NCBI GenBank assembly: GCA_017541805.1
Contig: JAFXYK010000001.1
Span: 1-50,590, forward strand
DNA length: 50,590 nucleotides
Direction of reading: 5' to 3'
DNA from: Paludibacteraceae bacterium
GTDB taxonomy: Bacteria; Bacteroidota; Bacteroidia; Bacteroidales; Paludibacteraceae
Shown here: positions 34,001 to 43,523 of the stretch, piece after piece
Position numbering within the stretch: the stretch's first letter is position 1
How the letters are laid out: each line of letters opens with the position of its first letter
Position numbers and translations under genes: made by a program
Notes under the pieces: model-generated
Databases searched by the model: none
Told to the model about the DNA's origin: nothing
What the model saw: the letters and a program-made list of their open reading frames with translations, nothing else

Positions 34001-34578
34001 TCATCAAAGGCACACCGGAATATGACTTTATACCTGTTATCTTATTAACCGCCAAGACGGCCATTGAGAGTCGGTTACAAGCCTTCCAGCACGGCGCGGA
34101 CGACTACCTCACCAAACCTTTTGAACCCGAGTTCCTGCGCGTGCGGGTAGCCAACCTGTTGCAGCAGCGTGAGCAGTTAGAGCATAGTTATCGTCAACGC
34201 TTGATGCGCCTGGAGAGTCAGAAAGAAGGAGAGCCTATGCCGGGCGATGCTTTCTTAGCCAAACTATTGGATGTAATGGATAAGCAAATGGATAACAACA
34301 CGCTTACCGTAGAAGAACTGGTGGATGAGATGGGTATGGGACGAACGGTATTCTTCAATAAACTGAAGAGTATGACCGGTCTCAGCCCGGTAGAGTTCAT
34401 CCGAGAGATGCGTATCAAACGCGCAGCACAACTGCTGGAGGAGCACAAGTATAATATCACCGAAGTGACCTATATGGTGGGAATGAATGACAGTCGGTAT
34501 TTTGCAAAGTGCTTTAAGAACACATACGGTGTTACTCCGAGCGAGTATCGCCGCAATGCACTGAAGAAAAACAAATGA
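31021..34578 (+). CDS. hybrid two-component system regulator (sensor kinase, receiver and AraC domain in one protein)
   Basis: About 1185 residues. Order: signal peptide; periplasmic Reg_prop beta-propeller repeats (about 30-500; motifs such as FMWFGTWDGLNRFDG, QMWISTYDGG) ; Y_Y_Y domain (about 530-620); membrane segment near 625-648; HisKA with phospho-accepting His near 676 in NISHELRTPLT; HATPase; receiver (about 930-1050) with Asp near 980 in VVTDLMMPKMDG; C-terminal AraC-type HTH ending GVTPSEYR. Such proteins sense a glycan fragment outside and activate polysaccharide-utilisation genes. No usual ATG starts it: GTG at 31021 is taken, TTG at 31015 is possible. No susC/susD pair adjoins. 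Its operon holds envelope genes instead. Confidence 0.93.
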   Translation: MKCKQYIVSVLVLLLMCFVPAAAHEHYIIKHYSIKDGMSQNTVMSILQDRQGFMWFGTWDGLNRFDGYTFTVFKAMNKGEKANVNNRVECIYEDEQERIWWATYDEHYYRLDATRKVTCEQPYDSLPEAMVAKLLDGGTNTKVDSKGVIWQADESVGIMRYRFGEWKRFTPSLDNRYAGRLREHFFLLEDNQGRTWVNPTGGGWSYYDFDKDELVNPLAGHITNMIHTAYIDHDGQMWISTYDGGVDCINMDPAPYELHDMRGLLTCGEVRAFLLEGDYACPLDKAKFYCALSGKHGRLLGTKGNGLLHHGKRVPTSHNDIYDIEEDEEGSLYVATYGGGVNILRWDEEKQTWSEPEVVGNGMKVRDIELVDSSLWCGTTTGILRVDLRTNETTVLPSYDIRAVHYSHDLVWIGSFGGGLLYLDPKEAEPEIKRVETFHDIILALTGDKDNLWFCSESDIAQLDLTTGNLYYYDALEGEENTYFSEAEALCMPDGKILFGYSNGYCSFDPSLIRRSNSVPPLHFTRIESQGQELEGDTVSMENGANITIDFAALDYIGKDKIYYWYMLDGVDKNWNGPTDMHRVTYSNLRYGTYVFHVRSTNREGGDVDNEQILVIVVKRPLWLSWWAIALYITAGALIIFLMFYSISTYNKLRRKVQVEQQVTDIKLRFFTNISHELRTPLTLITAPVENILQTERISQSVRSQLEIVQSNSQRMIRMVNQLLEFRKVQNQKMKLKVQQTLLSALVQETCENFRKEADDKHIHFEIITKAEDSTVWVDRQRMDTILWNLLSNAFKFTPAGKAIRVIVDSKPGFVTLIVQDEGIGIAPDKRSVLFERFSSNNEINNNTGATGTGIGMNLTKELVELHHGHIEVESEVGKGTTFTVFLHTGKDHFDNNVEFIADDISTAQMTTAPTFEDKIEQLEQKQDSMHTVLVVDDNQDMRNFLINILNKDYHVISAEDGQEAQQIICSQPVNLVVTDLMMPKMDGLELTQFIKGTPEYDFIPVILLTAKTAIESRLQAFQHGADDYLTKPFEPEFLRVRVANLLQQREQLEHSYRQRLMRLESQKEGEPMPGDAFLAKLLDVMDKQMDNNTLTVEELVDEMGMGRTVFFNKLKSMTGLSPVEFIREMRIKRAAQLLEEHKYNITEVTYMVGMNDSRYFAKCFKNTYGVTPSEYRRNALKKNK

Positions 34579-34598
34579 ATATAGAAAATAGTAAAAAT

Positions 34599-35177
34599 AT
34601 GAAAAAATGGATTTTTGTCGACCTTATCGGTGTCGCTTTTATCGCCATCGGATGTGCAGGAAACACCTACTCCCGTCTGCGTGACCAGGAAGATAAACTG
34701 ATAGCCAATTATATCAGTCGTAATGGATTGCAGATCGTCAAAGAGGAACCTGCCATAGACCATGTATGGGGAGAAAAAGAGTATTACCAGGTAGAGGGAG
34801 TGGATAATTTCTATTTCCATCTCATCTCTCGTGGTGACTCTGTGTTCATTGATTCGGTCAGTCCAACGCAGATCGACACCCTCGATCAGAAGATCATTGC
34901 CAATGACCTGATTGTTTGCCGCTATAAACGCTTTGCGTTAACTGAAAATGCGGACACCTTGGACTATTGGACCACGCTGAATCAGTCCTACCCCTATGAG
35001 TTCCACTATGGCAACACCAGCGAATGCGAGTGTGTGGCTTGGCATAAAGCAATAAGTCTAATGAAGTACCCGGAGTCGTCCTGTGAGATCATTGTACCCA
35101 GCAAACTGGGATTCTCAGATGAGCAGAACACCGTTACCCCGTATGTGTATATCCTCAAAATCAAAGTAAAGCAATAA
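34599..35177 (+). CDS. putative lipoprotein of unknown function
   Basis: A 192-residue protein with an N-terminal signal and lipobox (AIGCAG). An earlier ATG at 34575 that overlaps the regulator stop would add eight residues; 34599 (MKKWIF) gives the standard signal peptide and is preferred. The mature part has mixed beta strands and a Cys pair-like SECECVAW. I do not recognise the family. It lies between the hybrid regulator and phosphoglucosamine mutase (one base gap), so it is probably co-transcribed. Confidence 0.65.
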   Translation: MKKWIFVDLIGVAFIAIGCAGNTYSRLRDQEDKLIANYISRNGLQIVKEEPAIDHVWGEKEYYQVEGVDNFYFHLISRGDSVFIDSVSPTQIDTLDQKIIANDLIVCRYKRFALTENADTLDYWTTLNQSYPYEFHYGNTSECECVAWHKAISLMKYPESSCEIIVPSKLGFSDEQNTVTPYVYILKIKVKQ

Positions 35178-35178
35178 T

Positions 35179-36561
35179 ATGAGTTTAGTCAAAAGTATCT
35201 CCGGAATTCGCGGAACAATAGGTGGTCGTGTCGGGGAAGGATTGAACCCCGTAGATATCGTACGTTTTACGGCTGCGTACGCAACCCAGCGCCGCGCAGC
35301 TATGCCAACTAATAACACGATCGTCGTAGGTAGAGATGCTCGTCTAAGTGGGCACATGGTAGAACAAATCGTGTGCGGCACCTTGATGGGAATGGGATAC
35401 GATGTAGTGAACATCGGTTTGGCTTCTACACCGACCACAGAGTTGGCGGTCACAGGAGAGAAAGCAGCAGGGGGTATCATCCTCACAGCCAGCCACAACC
35501 CAAAGCAGTGGAATGCACTTAAGTTACTCAACGAACAAGGTGAGTTCCTTAACGATGCCGAAGGGAAAGAAGTGCTCGCGATAGCTGAAGCGGAAGAATT
35601 TACCTTCGCCGAAGTGGATGCACTCGGGCATATGACGAACAAAGATTATCTGCCATACCACGTAGAGCAAGTAGTCCAACTGCCGTTAGTAGATGTAGAG
35701 GCGATTCGCAAACGTCATTTCACCGTAGCGATTGATTGCGTCAACTCCGTAGGCGGACTTGCTATCCCGGCTATCCTAAAAGCCATAGGTGTGGAGAATA
35801 TCATCGAACTCAACTGTACGCCGAACGGTCATTTCCCTCATAACCCCGAACCCCTACCGCAACACCTGACGCAGATAAGTGACTTGCTCAAGAGCGGTAA
35901 GGCCGATGTCGGTTTTGTGGTCGACCCGGATGTGGACCGTTTAGCGATTATCTGCGAGAACGGAGAGATGTTCGGCGAAGAATATACGCTCGTCAGTGTA
36001 GCCGATTATATCTTGCGTCATACACCGGGAAACACCGTCAGCAATATGTCCAGTACACGGGCATTGAGCGATGTCACCAAAGCCTTTGGCGGTCAATACA
36101 GTGCCAGTGCTGTAGGTGAAGTAAACGTAGTAGCTGAGATGAAACGCGTGCATGCGGTCATCGGCGGCGAAGGAAACGGCGGTGTCATCTATCCTGAGTG
36201 TCACTACGGCCGCGATGCCTTGGTAGGTGTTGCACTCTTCCTGAGCCACTTGGCACACCTCAACATGAAAGTGAGTGAACTGCGCCGCACCTTACCCGAA
36301 TACTGCATCAGTAAAAACCGCATTGATCTGACACCGGATACAGATGTCGATACCATCTTGGCGCGTGTGAAGGAACTATACAAAAACGAAAGGGTCAATG
36401 ACCGCGATGGCGTGAAGATCGATTTTGCAGAAGGTTGGGTTCATTTGCGTAAGTCGAATACAGAACCGATCATTCGCGTCTATTCAGAGGCAGCCACGAT
36501 GGACCAAGCCAATGCGTTGGCACAGCAAGTAATTAATGTGGTCAAGGGCAGAAAACGATAA
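35179..36561 (+). CDS. glmM: phosphoglucosamine mutase
   Basis: Alpha-D-phosphohexomutase family, 460 residues; makes glucosamine 1-phosphate for UDP-GlcNAc, needed for peptidoglycan and lipid A. Phosphoserine site Ser105 in TASHNPKQWN, metal loop VDPDVDRLA (about 250), sugar loop GEGNGGVIYPE and phosphate-binding RKSNTEPIIRVY near the C-terminus. Family members include phosphoglucomutases; GEGNGG and the neighbour lpxB favour the glucosamine form. It begins one base after the lipoprotein and ends 11 before lpxB. Confidence 0.88.
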   Translation: MSLVKSISGIRGTIGGRVGEGLNPVDIVRFTAAYATQRRAAMPTNNTIVVGRDARLSGHMVEQIVCGTLMGMGYDVVNIGLASTPTTELAVTGEKAAGGIILTASHNPKQWNALKLLNEQGEFLNDAEGKEVLAIAEAEEFTFAEVDALGHMTNKDYLPYHVEQVVQLPLVDVEAIRKRHFTVAIDCVNSVGGLAIPAILKAIGVENIIELNCTPNGHFPHNPEPLPQHLTQISDLLKSGKADVGFVVDPDVDRLAIICENGEMFGEEYTLVSVADYILRHTPGNTVSNMSSTRALSDVTKAFGGQYSASAVGEVNVVAEMKRVHAVIGGEGNGGVIYPECHYGRDALVGVALFLSHLAHLNMKVSELRRTLPEYCISKNRIDLTPDTDVDTILARVKELYKNERVNDRDGVKIDFAEGWVHLRKSNTEPIIRVYSEAATMDQANALAQQVINVVKGRKR

Positions 36562-36572
36562 GCCCATCGTTC

Positions 36573-37709
36573 ATGGCTAAATACTTTCTCATAGCAGGAG
36601 AAGCATCGGGAGACTTGCATGCCGGTAACCTGATGGAGCAAATCCGACTACTCGACCCCGAGGCCGTCTTTACCGGTCTCGGAGGAGGCCGAATGGCAGT
36701 TGCCGGATGTACGCTCTATCAGCACATACGACACATGGCCTTCATGGGTTTTGCAGCAGTGATACGAAACTGGAGGCAAGTGAAAGAGAACTTCCGCATC
36801 ACTCGGGAAGCATTGGTCAAAGAACAACCGGACGTGCTTATTCTTATTGATTATCCGTCTTTCAACTTGCGAATGGCAGAGTTCTGCCGGAAGTATCTAC
36901 CGGCTACCCGTATTGTCTATTATATCCCACCAAAAGTGTGGGCATGGAAACGTAGACGTGTACACCGCATCGCGCGTTTATGCGATGAGGTACTGGGTAT
37001 TTTCCCCTTCGAACCGGAGTTCTATGCGAGATATGGCTACCAATGCACCTATGTCGGTAATCCGACGGCAGAGCAAATCGCTAATCAAAAATCAAATATC
37101 AAATATCGAAAATCCTCCATCACTCTTCTCCCCGGTTCTCGTCCCTCCGAAATCAAGCATTGTTTACCGAAGATGTTGGAAGCAGCGCAGCACTTCCCGG
37201 ACTACGAGATCAAGGTTTGTGCTGCACCCGGTATCGAGGATAGCTTTTATACTCCTTATTTACAAAACACGCGCGCGACGCTCACGCGTAACACGTACGA
37301 AGCCGTACAGACAGCCTCAGCCGCTATCGTCAATTCCGGCACGGCTACCCTGGAGACAGCACTGCTCAGGTGCCCGCAAGTAGCAGTGTATCACTTAGTC
37401 GGCTCCTCTCTCATCCGACTCATCCGATGGGCACAACCACTCCTCTTCTCTATTCCTTATTTCACGCTGGTCAATATCATTTCGCAAAAAGAAGTGATCA
37501 AAGAATATTTAGCTAATGATTTTACGGTCACCAATGTCACCCGTGAGTTAGACCGGCTACTACACGACGAAGCATATCAAAAAGAGATGCTCGCATCTTA
37601 CGAACACCTCTCTTCTATCTTAGGTTCTCAACCTGCCTCGGTTCTTGCAGCCGAACGTATCACAGCGCTACTGCCAGTGAAGCCAACACATACGGCATCA
37701 TCCCAATAA
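36573..37709 (+). CDS. lpxB: lipid-A-disaccharide synthase
   Basis: Joins UDP-diacylglucosamine and lipid X to the lipid A disaccharide at the inner membrane. The 378 residues show GEASGDLHAGNLMEQI at the start, MGFAAVIRN, VLILIDYPSFNLRMA, YYIPPKVWAWKRRRV, YVGNPTAEQ, LLPGSRPSEIKH and VNSGTATLETAL, all family hallmarks. A 28-nt heptamer array is inserted between the two lobes' conserved strands and is translated as a dozen extra polar residues (NQKSNIKYRKSS). The last 50 nt overlap a convergent gene. Confidence 0.95.
   Translation: MAKYFLIAGEASGDLHAGNLMEQIRLLDPEAVFTGLGGGRMAVAGCTLYQHIRHMAFMGFAAVIRNWRQVKENFRITREALVKEQPDVLILIDYPSFNLRMAEFCRKYLPATRIVYYIPPKVWAWKRRRVHRIARLCDEVLGIFPFEPEFYARYGYQCTYVGNPTAEQIANQKSNIKYRKSSITLLPGSRPSEIKHCLPKMLEAAQHFPDYEIKVCAAPGIEDSFYTPYLQNTRATLTRNTYEAVQTASAAIVNSGTATLETALLRCPQVAVYHLVGSSLIRLIRWAQPLLFSIPYFTLVNIISQKEVIKEYLANDFTVTNVTRELDRLLHDEAYQKEMLASYEHLSSILGSQPASVLAAERITALLPVKPTHTASSQ
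37084..37111 (+). repeat. heptamer array ATCAAAA/ATCAAAT inside lpxB
   Basis: Four units: ATCAAAA, ATCAAAT, ATCAAAT, ATCGAAA, in frame with no stop. The same word family occurs between genes elsewhere in the window. Confidence 0.85.
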
Positions 37710-37938
37710 CCACTCCTTTCGACAAACGCCAGGTATCAGTTGTGTAGAAAAGGAAGATCAGGGCCATGTCTGGAAAGACGGATACCATCAGCAGTTTACT
37801 CAATACTGTACTGGCGCGTAAACGAAAGATATCCAGCACAAACCAGAGGTTCATTACGTCGACATAAATCACCATGAAGACGGCTGGCAGGATCAGACCG
37901 ACTAATATCCCTATCCAATAGCGATCAAAGCGATCCAT
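37660..37938 (-). CDS. small inner-membrane protein downstream of surE
   Basis: A 92-residue protein with about three hydrophobic segments (near 10-30, 50-66 and 76-92) and a short charged N-terminus. The family is not recognised; a comparable small membrane gene is often found beside surE in Bacteroidetes. The start at 37938 overlaps surE by 14 nt, and a longer frame to 37953 would extend the overlap. Its 3' end overlaps lpxB by 50 nt on the opposite strand. Confidence 0.65.
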   Translation of the reverse strand: MDRFDRYWIGILVGLILPAVFMVIYVDVMNLWFVLDIFRLRASTVLSKLLMVSVFPDMALIFLFYTTDTWRLSKGVVIGMMPYVLASLAVAL

Positions 37939-38668
37939 AGTGCGTCCAATCAATCGTTAATGGCGTAATGGCGAGTAACTGATGTTCCATCGCCCATATA
38001 TCCGTGTCATCGGCCGACGGCTCTTCATTTACAAACACTCCGCCTAACTTCCATCCTTTCATCACACCTTCCGGTAAAGGCTCGTCCAATGCACCTAACT
38101 CATTAGCCCAATGACCGATACACTGCCGCGTCCATCGGATACCTTCTATCTCACCCACCGGAGCATTGATGTTAAAGCATGTACGCGGAGCAATTCCCTC
38201 TTCCAGCAGATGTTGCGTCACTTCCACCAGATATGGTTGCAGCCAATGCAGATCAACATCCATAGCGTGACTATTGATAGACCAGCCGATAGCAGGAATA
38301 CCTTTCTCGGCAGCCACCAGACAAGCACCTATCGTACCGGAGTACATCGCGTTGATAGACGCATTGTTACCATGATTGATGCCGGAGACAACTAAGTCAA
38401 TCAGCTCGTTCGGAAACAAGCACTCACGTGCGATCTTGATACAATCCGCCGGGGTTCCATTTGTGGTATAGACCTCCGCTCCGTTCAAGTCGTACTCTTC
38501 TATACGACGCAGGTAGAACGGTTGGGCGGCAGTGATAGCTGCGCCGAATCCGCTACGCGGACCGTCCGGAGCCATCACAGTCACATGGCCTAACTTGGTC
38601 ATCTCCTTGGCTAACAACCGTATTCCGGCTGTTCCCCAACCATCATCATTAACAACAACGATGTTCAT
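37925..38668 (-). CDS. surE: 5'/3'-nucleotidase SurE
   Basis: Metal-dependent phosphatase of 247 residues that removes phosphate from nucleoside monophosphates, with a role in stationary-phase survival. Metal ligands Asp8 and Asp9 in VVNDDG, PDGPRSGFG, VVSGINHGNNAS with Asn, and SGTIGAC are all present. It is nine bases downstream of the M16 protease gene and belongs to the rsfS-ftsH operon. Confidence 0.95.
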   Translation of the reverse strand: MNIVVVNDDGWGTAGIRLLAKEMTKLGHVTVMAPDGPRSGFGAAITAAQPFYLRRIEEYDLNGAEVYTTNGTPADCIKIARECLFPNELIDLVVSGINHGNNASINAMYSGTIGACLVAAEKGIPAIGWSINSHAMDVDLHWLQPYLVEVTQHLLEEGIAPRTCFNINAPVGEIEGIRWTRQCIGHWANELGALDEPLPEGVMKGWKLGGVFVNEEPSADDTDIWAMEHQLLAITPLTIDWTHYGSL

Positions 38669-38677
38669 CCTCTCAGC

Positions 38678-41485
38678 TTATTCCGGGAACATCACAACTT
38701 CGTACACATTGCCGGCCTTCACCAGTTCCTTCAAAGTCGCCTGTACGGTCTCTGCAGTGATGGCCTCTACTGCAGCCTTATAGTCATGCATTTCGTTCGT
38801 GCCGAACATGCAGTAGTTATAGATCGCATTGCGCCAGAACGTGTTCTTCTCCAGATCTTCCTGGTAATCTTTCAGCATCGATTCTTTCTCTTTCTGCAGG
38901 TCGGTAGCCAACGGACCGTTCGCAATAATCGTTTGTACCTCCTCGTGAATGATTTGCATCAAGCGCTCCTGTTTCTTCGGATCGGTGTCGAACTGCATTA
39001 ACAGACCAGCGGTCGGCGTCGGCAGCGGACTCATATAGCCATAGGTACCTACACCGTACGAACCGCCTTCGCGCTCACGGATAGACTCCAAGTAGCGTGT
39101 ACTTAGGATACGACCGATAATCTCCATGTTCAGGTCATTCGCCATCGTATACGGCATGTCATACGACGTATATTGGATGCGGTTGGAAGCCGTCGTCGTC
39201 TCCATCGAACGGCTGAAATAGTTCTTCTGCTGACCCGGAGCGACGGTGATATGATGGTCAATCACTTGTTCGCTCTTGCATTTCTGCGTCTTCAGACCGC
39301 CTAACCACAAGCAAACCAACTCCTGTACTTTCGGATCATCCGGGTTGATGTTACCCACAAAAATGAAAGTGAAGTCAGCCGGGTTTGCGAAGCGTGCTTT
39401 GTATACCGCTAAGGCTTTATCCAGATTCACTTTCTCCAGACTTTCCAGCGTCATCAATACGGTACGCGGCGAGTGGTTCGTGTTCATCATCTGAATGGAA
39501 TCCGAGAAAGTCACTTTCGGGTTCTTATCGCGATTAGCCAATTGGTTCTTAGCCATCGCCATAAAGGCCTCATATGCTTGCTCATCACGACGCGGAGCAG
39601 TGAAATAGAGATAAGTCAACTGCAGCATCGTCTCCAGATCTTTGACGGAAGAAGAACCGCCGATGGTCTCTGTATTCGCATTGATACTCGGTTCAACCGA
39701 TACGGTCTTACCGGCTAAAGCTTTCTGCAACTGCGTCATGTTGAATCGGCCCAGACCCGATAACTCCACTATAGCGGTAGCCACCTCAGCGGAGGGAAGA
39801 TCCTCTGTCTTCACCTGACTCATGCCGCCTTTCGAGAAGCCGCGCATAAGGATCTCGTCCGCCTTGAACTCCGTCGGGTGGAAAATCACCTTGATGCCAT
39901 TCGACAGCATCCATTCGGTGGACTCAATCTGCTCGTTGTATTTATTGGATTTGATCTTACCTTTCTTCGGTGCTTTCTTTACCAACTCGGAGTCAAAAGC
40001 TTCCTCTACCGGTGCTTCGATAGCTAACTCACTCTGACCGGCCAACGAAGCGAGGATCGTCTCTTCAGATGGGATATTCACACCCTCTTTCTCCGGACCG
40101 GAGATAGCCACGGTCGGATTCGGATGAATCAGCGCTTTCGCAACTTCATTCACCGACTCCAAGGGTAACAACGGCAGCACAGCGGAGACGTAATCATACT
40201 CCCACTGCGCACCCGGCATAGACTCTCCGTCTTCAAAATGACGGATACACTCCTGCGCCAGGTTGATATTACGACGGGTGTTGCGCTCGTTGTAGAATTT
40301 CTCCATCGAGTTCATTTTCTCACTCTTCACGCGCTCCAACTCAGCACTGGTGAAACCATAGCGGTGCATCTTCTCCAACTGCAGCAGCAGGTCGTTGTAT
40401 GCTTCCGTCTCACGACCCTCTTTCGGAATAATTACCGCATAGAAAGCATCCATCTTCTTTGCTGCCTCGCCGTAATAACAACCGGCACCCGTAAACGAAG
40501 CCTTCGGGTCCATTGCCAACTCCGTAAAGCGATTATCTAACATGTCGCATACCAGCGAACGAACCAGGTTCAGCGTGTACTCCATCGCCGTATTCTGGAA
40601 CTGCTCCGGCATCTGATCGAACTTATACTCCAGCGTGATGCGACTGCCTTCTGCCTCAAGATCCGTCACAATAGCTACCAGCGGCTTGTCATTATGATTA
40701 ACCGTATAGATCGGGCGCTCACCGAAGTTCGTACGACGAGGAACATCGGCCCAAAGACGTTTGATCTTCGCCTCAATCGTATCCACATTGATATCACCAA
40801 CTACGATGATTGCCTGATTGTCCGGACCGTACCATTTATGGTAGTAGTCGCGCAAAGCCTGGTATGCAAAGTTATTGATTACCGCCGTGTCACCGATCAC
40901 GTCGCGCTTCGCATATTGTGTACCCGGATACATCTTTTGTTGCATCTGACTCCAGATACGACGACGAGCCGTTCGACCGGTACGCCATTCCTCTAAGATC
41001 ACGCCGCGCTCAGCATCAATCTCTTCCGGTAACAGCGACAGACCGCAACTCCAATCGCGCATCACCAGCAGGGCACTATCAATGATCCCTTCACGGTATG
41101 TAGGCACGTCCGACAGACGGTAAACGGTCTCATCTATCGAAGTGTACGCATTGATGTTTCCTCCGAAATTAACACCTACCGATTCAAAATAGTTGATGAT
41201 ACCTTTGCCTGAGAAATGCTCCGTGCCGTTAAAAGCCATGTGCTCCAGGAAGTGCGCCAATCCGTTCTGATGGTCCTCTTCCAGGATAGCACCCACCGAT
41301 TGAGCAATATGGAACTCACAGCGTTGCTTAGGCTGCTCATTATGACGGATATAATACGTCAATCCGTTCTCTAACTTACCGTATCGAACCTCCGGGTCGA
41401 TCGGCAGTTTCTCCGGCGCTTCTTGGGCCGAAACAGTCATAGCTGCACACAGCAGCAGACCACTAAACAGTAGTAGTTTTTTCAT
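38678..41485 (-). CDS. secreted M16 (insulinase-like) zinc metalloprotease
   Basis: A 935-residue pitrilysin-family peptidase. After a signal peptide (cleavage near MTVSAQ) the first M16 domain has the inverted zinc motif HFLEH (His78, Glu81, His82) and a downstream Glu in the ERGVILEEWR region; the second half is a degenerate M16_C domain lacking the metal site. It is exported, so it likely degrades peptides in the periplasm or outside. The start at 41485 is chosen for the signal peptide and overlaps the ftsH end by 23 nt. Next in the operon is surE. Confidence 0.92.
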   Translation of the reverse strand: MKKLLLFSGLLLCAAMTVSAQEAPEKLPIDPEVRYGKLENGLTYYIRHNEQPKQRCEFHIAQSVGAILEEDHQNGLAHFLEHMAFNGTEHFSGKGIINYFESVGVNFGGNINAYTSIDETVYRLSDVPTYREGIIDSALLVMRDWSCGLSLLPEEIDAERGVILEEWRTGRTARRRIWSQMQQKMYPGTQYAKRDVIGDTAVINNFAYQALRDYYHKWYGPDNQAIIVVGDINVDTIEAKIKRLWADVPRRTNFGERPIYTVNHNDKPLVAIVTDLEAEGSRITLEYKFDQMPEQFQNTAMEYTLNLVRSLVCDMLDNRFTELAMDPKASFTGAGCYYGEAAKKMDAFYAVIIPKEGRETEAYNDLLLQLEKMHRYGFTSAELERVKSEKMNSMEKFYNERNTRRNINLAQECIRHFEDGESMPGAQWEYDYVSAVLPLLPLESVNEVAKALIHPNPTVAISGPEKEGVNIPSEETILASLAGQSELAIEAPVEEAFDSELVKKAPKKGKIKSNKYNEQIESTEWMLSNGIKVIFHPTEFKADEILMRGFSKGGMSQVKTEDLPSAEVATAIVELSGLGRFNMTQLQKALAGKTVSVEPSINANTETIGGSSSVKDLETMLQLTYLYFTAPRRDEQAYEAFMAMAKNQLANRDKNPKVTFSDSIQMMNTNHSPRTVLMTLESLEKVNLDKALAVYKARFANPADFTFIFVGNINPDDPKVQELVCLWLGGLKTQKCKSEQVIDHHITVAPGQQKNYFSRSMETTTASNRIQYTSYDMPYTMANDLNMEIIGRILSTRYLESIREREGGSYGVGTYGYMSPLPTPTAGLLMQFDTDPKKQERLMQIIHEEVQTIIANGPLATDLQKEKESMLKDYQEDLEKNTFWRNAIYNYCMFGTNEMHDYKAAVEAITAETVQATLKELVKAGNVYEVVMFPE

Positions 41486-43523
41486 TATTGTCTGTTGTTT
41501 GGTTTTCTTCTGATTTCTTACGACGAGGAGCACGTTTCTTTGGTTTCTTCTCTGCCTCAGCAATCGCAGCATTCACCTCCAGTATCTCGTCTCCTCTGCT
41601 CTTCCAGGGACGCGGACCTAAGATACGCTCCACATCTTCGTGCGTGATCACCTCGCGCTCGATAAGTAACTGCGCAATCTGATGATGTCCTTCTGCATAC
41701 TTGGTCAAGATCTGTTTCGCGCGCTCCATCTGCGTAGCGATAATCTTCTTGGATTCTTCGTCAATCAACTCCGCCGTCTTGTCCGAATAAGGTTTGGTGA
41801 ATCCGTATTCATAACGACCCGTCGAGTCATAGAAACTGATATCCTTCAACTTATCACTCATGCCGTAATAAGCCACCATCGCATACGCTTGCTTCGTCGC
41901 GCGCTCCAGGTCATTAAGTGCACCTGTAGACGTCTGACCCAGGAACAACTGCTCGGCAGCACGACCACCTAACAACGAACATAACTCATCTTTGATATGC
42001 TCTTCATTGGTCAGTTGGCGCTCTTCCGGCAGATACCATGCTGCACCCAACGCCATACCGCGTGGCACAATCGTCACTTTCACCAACGGATTGGCCCAAC
42101 GTAACATCCAACTGATGGTCGCGTGACCTGCTTCATGGAAGGCGATAGAACGTTTCTCATCGTCTGTCATGATCTTGTTCTTACGCTCCAAACCGCCTAC
42201 GATACGATCCACGGCATCCATGAAATCCTGCTTACCCACTTTCTTCCGTCCTCCGCGCGCAGCGATCAACGCCGCCTCGTTACATACATTGGCGATATCG
42301 GCACCCGAGAAACCAGGAGTCTGTTTGCTTAAGAAATCCAGATCCACCGTCTCGTCTAGTTTCAGCGGACGAAGATGCACTTGAAAGACCTCCTTACGCT
42401 CCTGCAGGTCCGGTAACTCCACGTGTATCTGTCGATCAAAACGGCCGGCACGTAGCAGCGCCGCATCCAACACATCAGCACGGTTCGTAGCCGCTAAGAT
42501 GATCACGCCCGAGTTGGTACCAAAACCGTCCATCTCAGTCAGCAACTGGTTCAACGTACTCTCGCGTTCGTCATTACCTCCTGTCATCACACTCTTTCCT
42601 CGCGCACGACCAATGGCATCGATTTCATCGATGAAGATAATTGCCGGTGCTTTCTCTTTAGCCTGACGGAACAGGTCGCGCACACGACTCGCACCTACAC
42701 CCACGAACATCTCTACGAAGTCTGAACCGCTCATGGAGAAGAATGGTACACCTGCTTCGCCGGCAACCGCTTTTGCCAACAAGGTCTTACCTGTTCCCGG
42801 AGGGCCTACGAGTAACGCGCCTTTAGGAATCTTAGCACCTATCTCGGTGTATTTCTTCGGGTTCTTCAAGAACTCAACGATCTCCTGCACTTCCTGCTTC
42901 GCACCGTACAGACCCGCCACGTCCTTGAAGGTAACCTTATCTTTCTTGTCCTTATCGAACACTTGCGCACGTGCTTTGCCAACACCGAACACACCGCCGG
43001 CAGCACCGCCTATACCTCGACTCATATACACAAAGAACAGCACCAGCAGCACAAAAGGCAGCACATTCAAAATTAGATACCAGTAGTTATGCGAACTGGT
43101 ATACTCCACTTGCACCTTCGTAGCCGTCTCGTTCTCTTTGCTCTTCGCATTCACGCTGTCCACAAACTTAGAAAACTCCTCCAAGGACGGCACCTGGGTA
43201 TTCACCACACCTTTGGCTTCATCGCCTTTACCTTGCGCACCGAACACCATCGCGTAGCAGTCCGACTTCACGTTCGCTTTCGCTTTCATCTCATCGTCCA
43301 CTTCCACTTTCTCAATAGCGCCGGCTTCCATATAGTCCTGCAATTGCGTATACGTAATCTCCTTACTTGCTCCCTTCTCTTTCTCGCCCCAGAAATAGTA
43401 ACCGAGCATCGTAAACAGGATCACATAGAATAGCAAGCGGAACCATCGTCTACGAGGCGACGGATTCGGCTGATCCTGCGAACCTTGCGGCCGAGGCTTG
43501 GGATAATGATTATTCTCTGCCAT
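41463..43523 (-). CDS. ftsH: ATP-dependent zinc metalloprotease FtsH
   Basis: Hexameric membrane AAA+ protease that extracts and degrades membrane and short-lived proteins. The 686 residues have two transmembrane segments (about 29-47 and 148-168), Walker A GPPGTGKT with Lys246, [13 protein letters not shown]-type arginine region, and the zinc site HEAGH at 463-467. The C-terminus is Lys/Glu-rich. The gene follows rsfS with a heptamer array in the gap. Confidence 0.97.
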   Translation of the reverse strand: MAENNHYPKPRPQGSQDQPNPSPRRRWFRLLFYVILFTMLGYYFWGEKEKGASKEITYTQLQDYMEAGAIEKVEVDDEMKAKANVKSDCYAMVFGAQGKGDEAKGVVNTQVPSLEEFSKFVDSVNAKSKENETATKVQVEYTSSHNYWYLILNVLPFVLLVLFFVYMSRGIGGAAGGVFGVGKARAQVFDKDKKDKVTFKDVAGLYGAKQEVQEIVEFLKNPKKYTEIGAKIPKGALLVGPPGTGKTLLAKAVAGEAGVPFFSMSGSDFVEMFVGVGASRVRDLFRQAKEKAPAIIFIDEIDAIGRARGKSVMTGGNDERESTLNQLLTEMDGFGTNSGVIILAATNRADVLDAALLRAGRFDRQIHVELPDLQERKEVFQVHLRPLKLDETVDLDFLSKQTPGFSGADIANVCNEAALIAARGGRKKVGKQDFMDAVDRIVGGLERKNKIMTDDEKRSIAFHEAGHATISWMLRWANPLVKVTIVPRGMALGAAWYLPEERQLTNEEHIKDELCSLLGGRAAEQLFLGQTSTGALNDLERATKQAYAMVAYYGMSDKLKDISFYDSTGRYEYGFTKPYSDKTAELIDEESKKIIATQMERAKQILTKYAEGHHQIAQLLIEREVITHEDVERILGPRPWKSRGDEILEVNAAIAEAEKKPKKRAPRRKKSEENQTTDNNEKTTTV

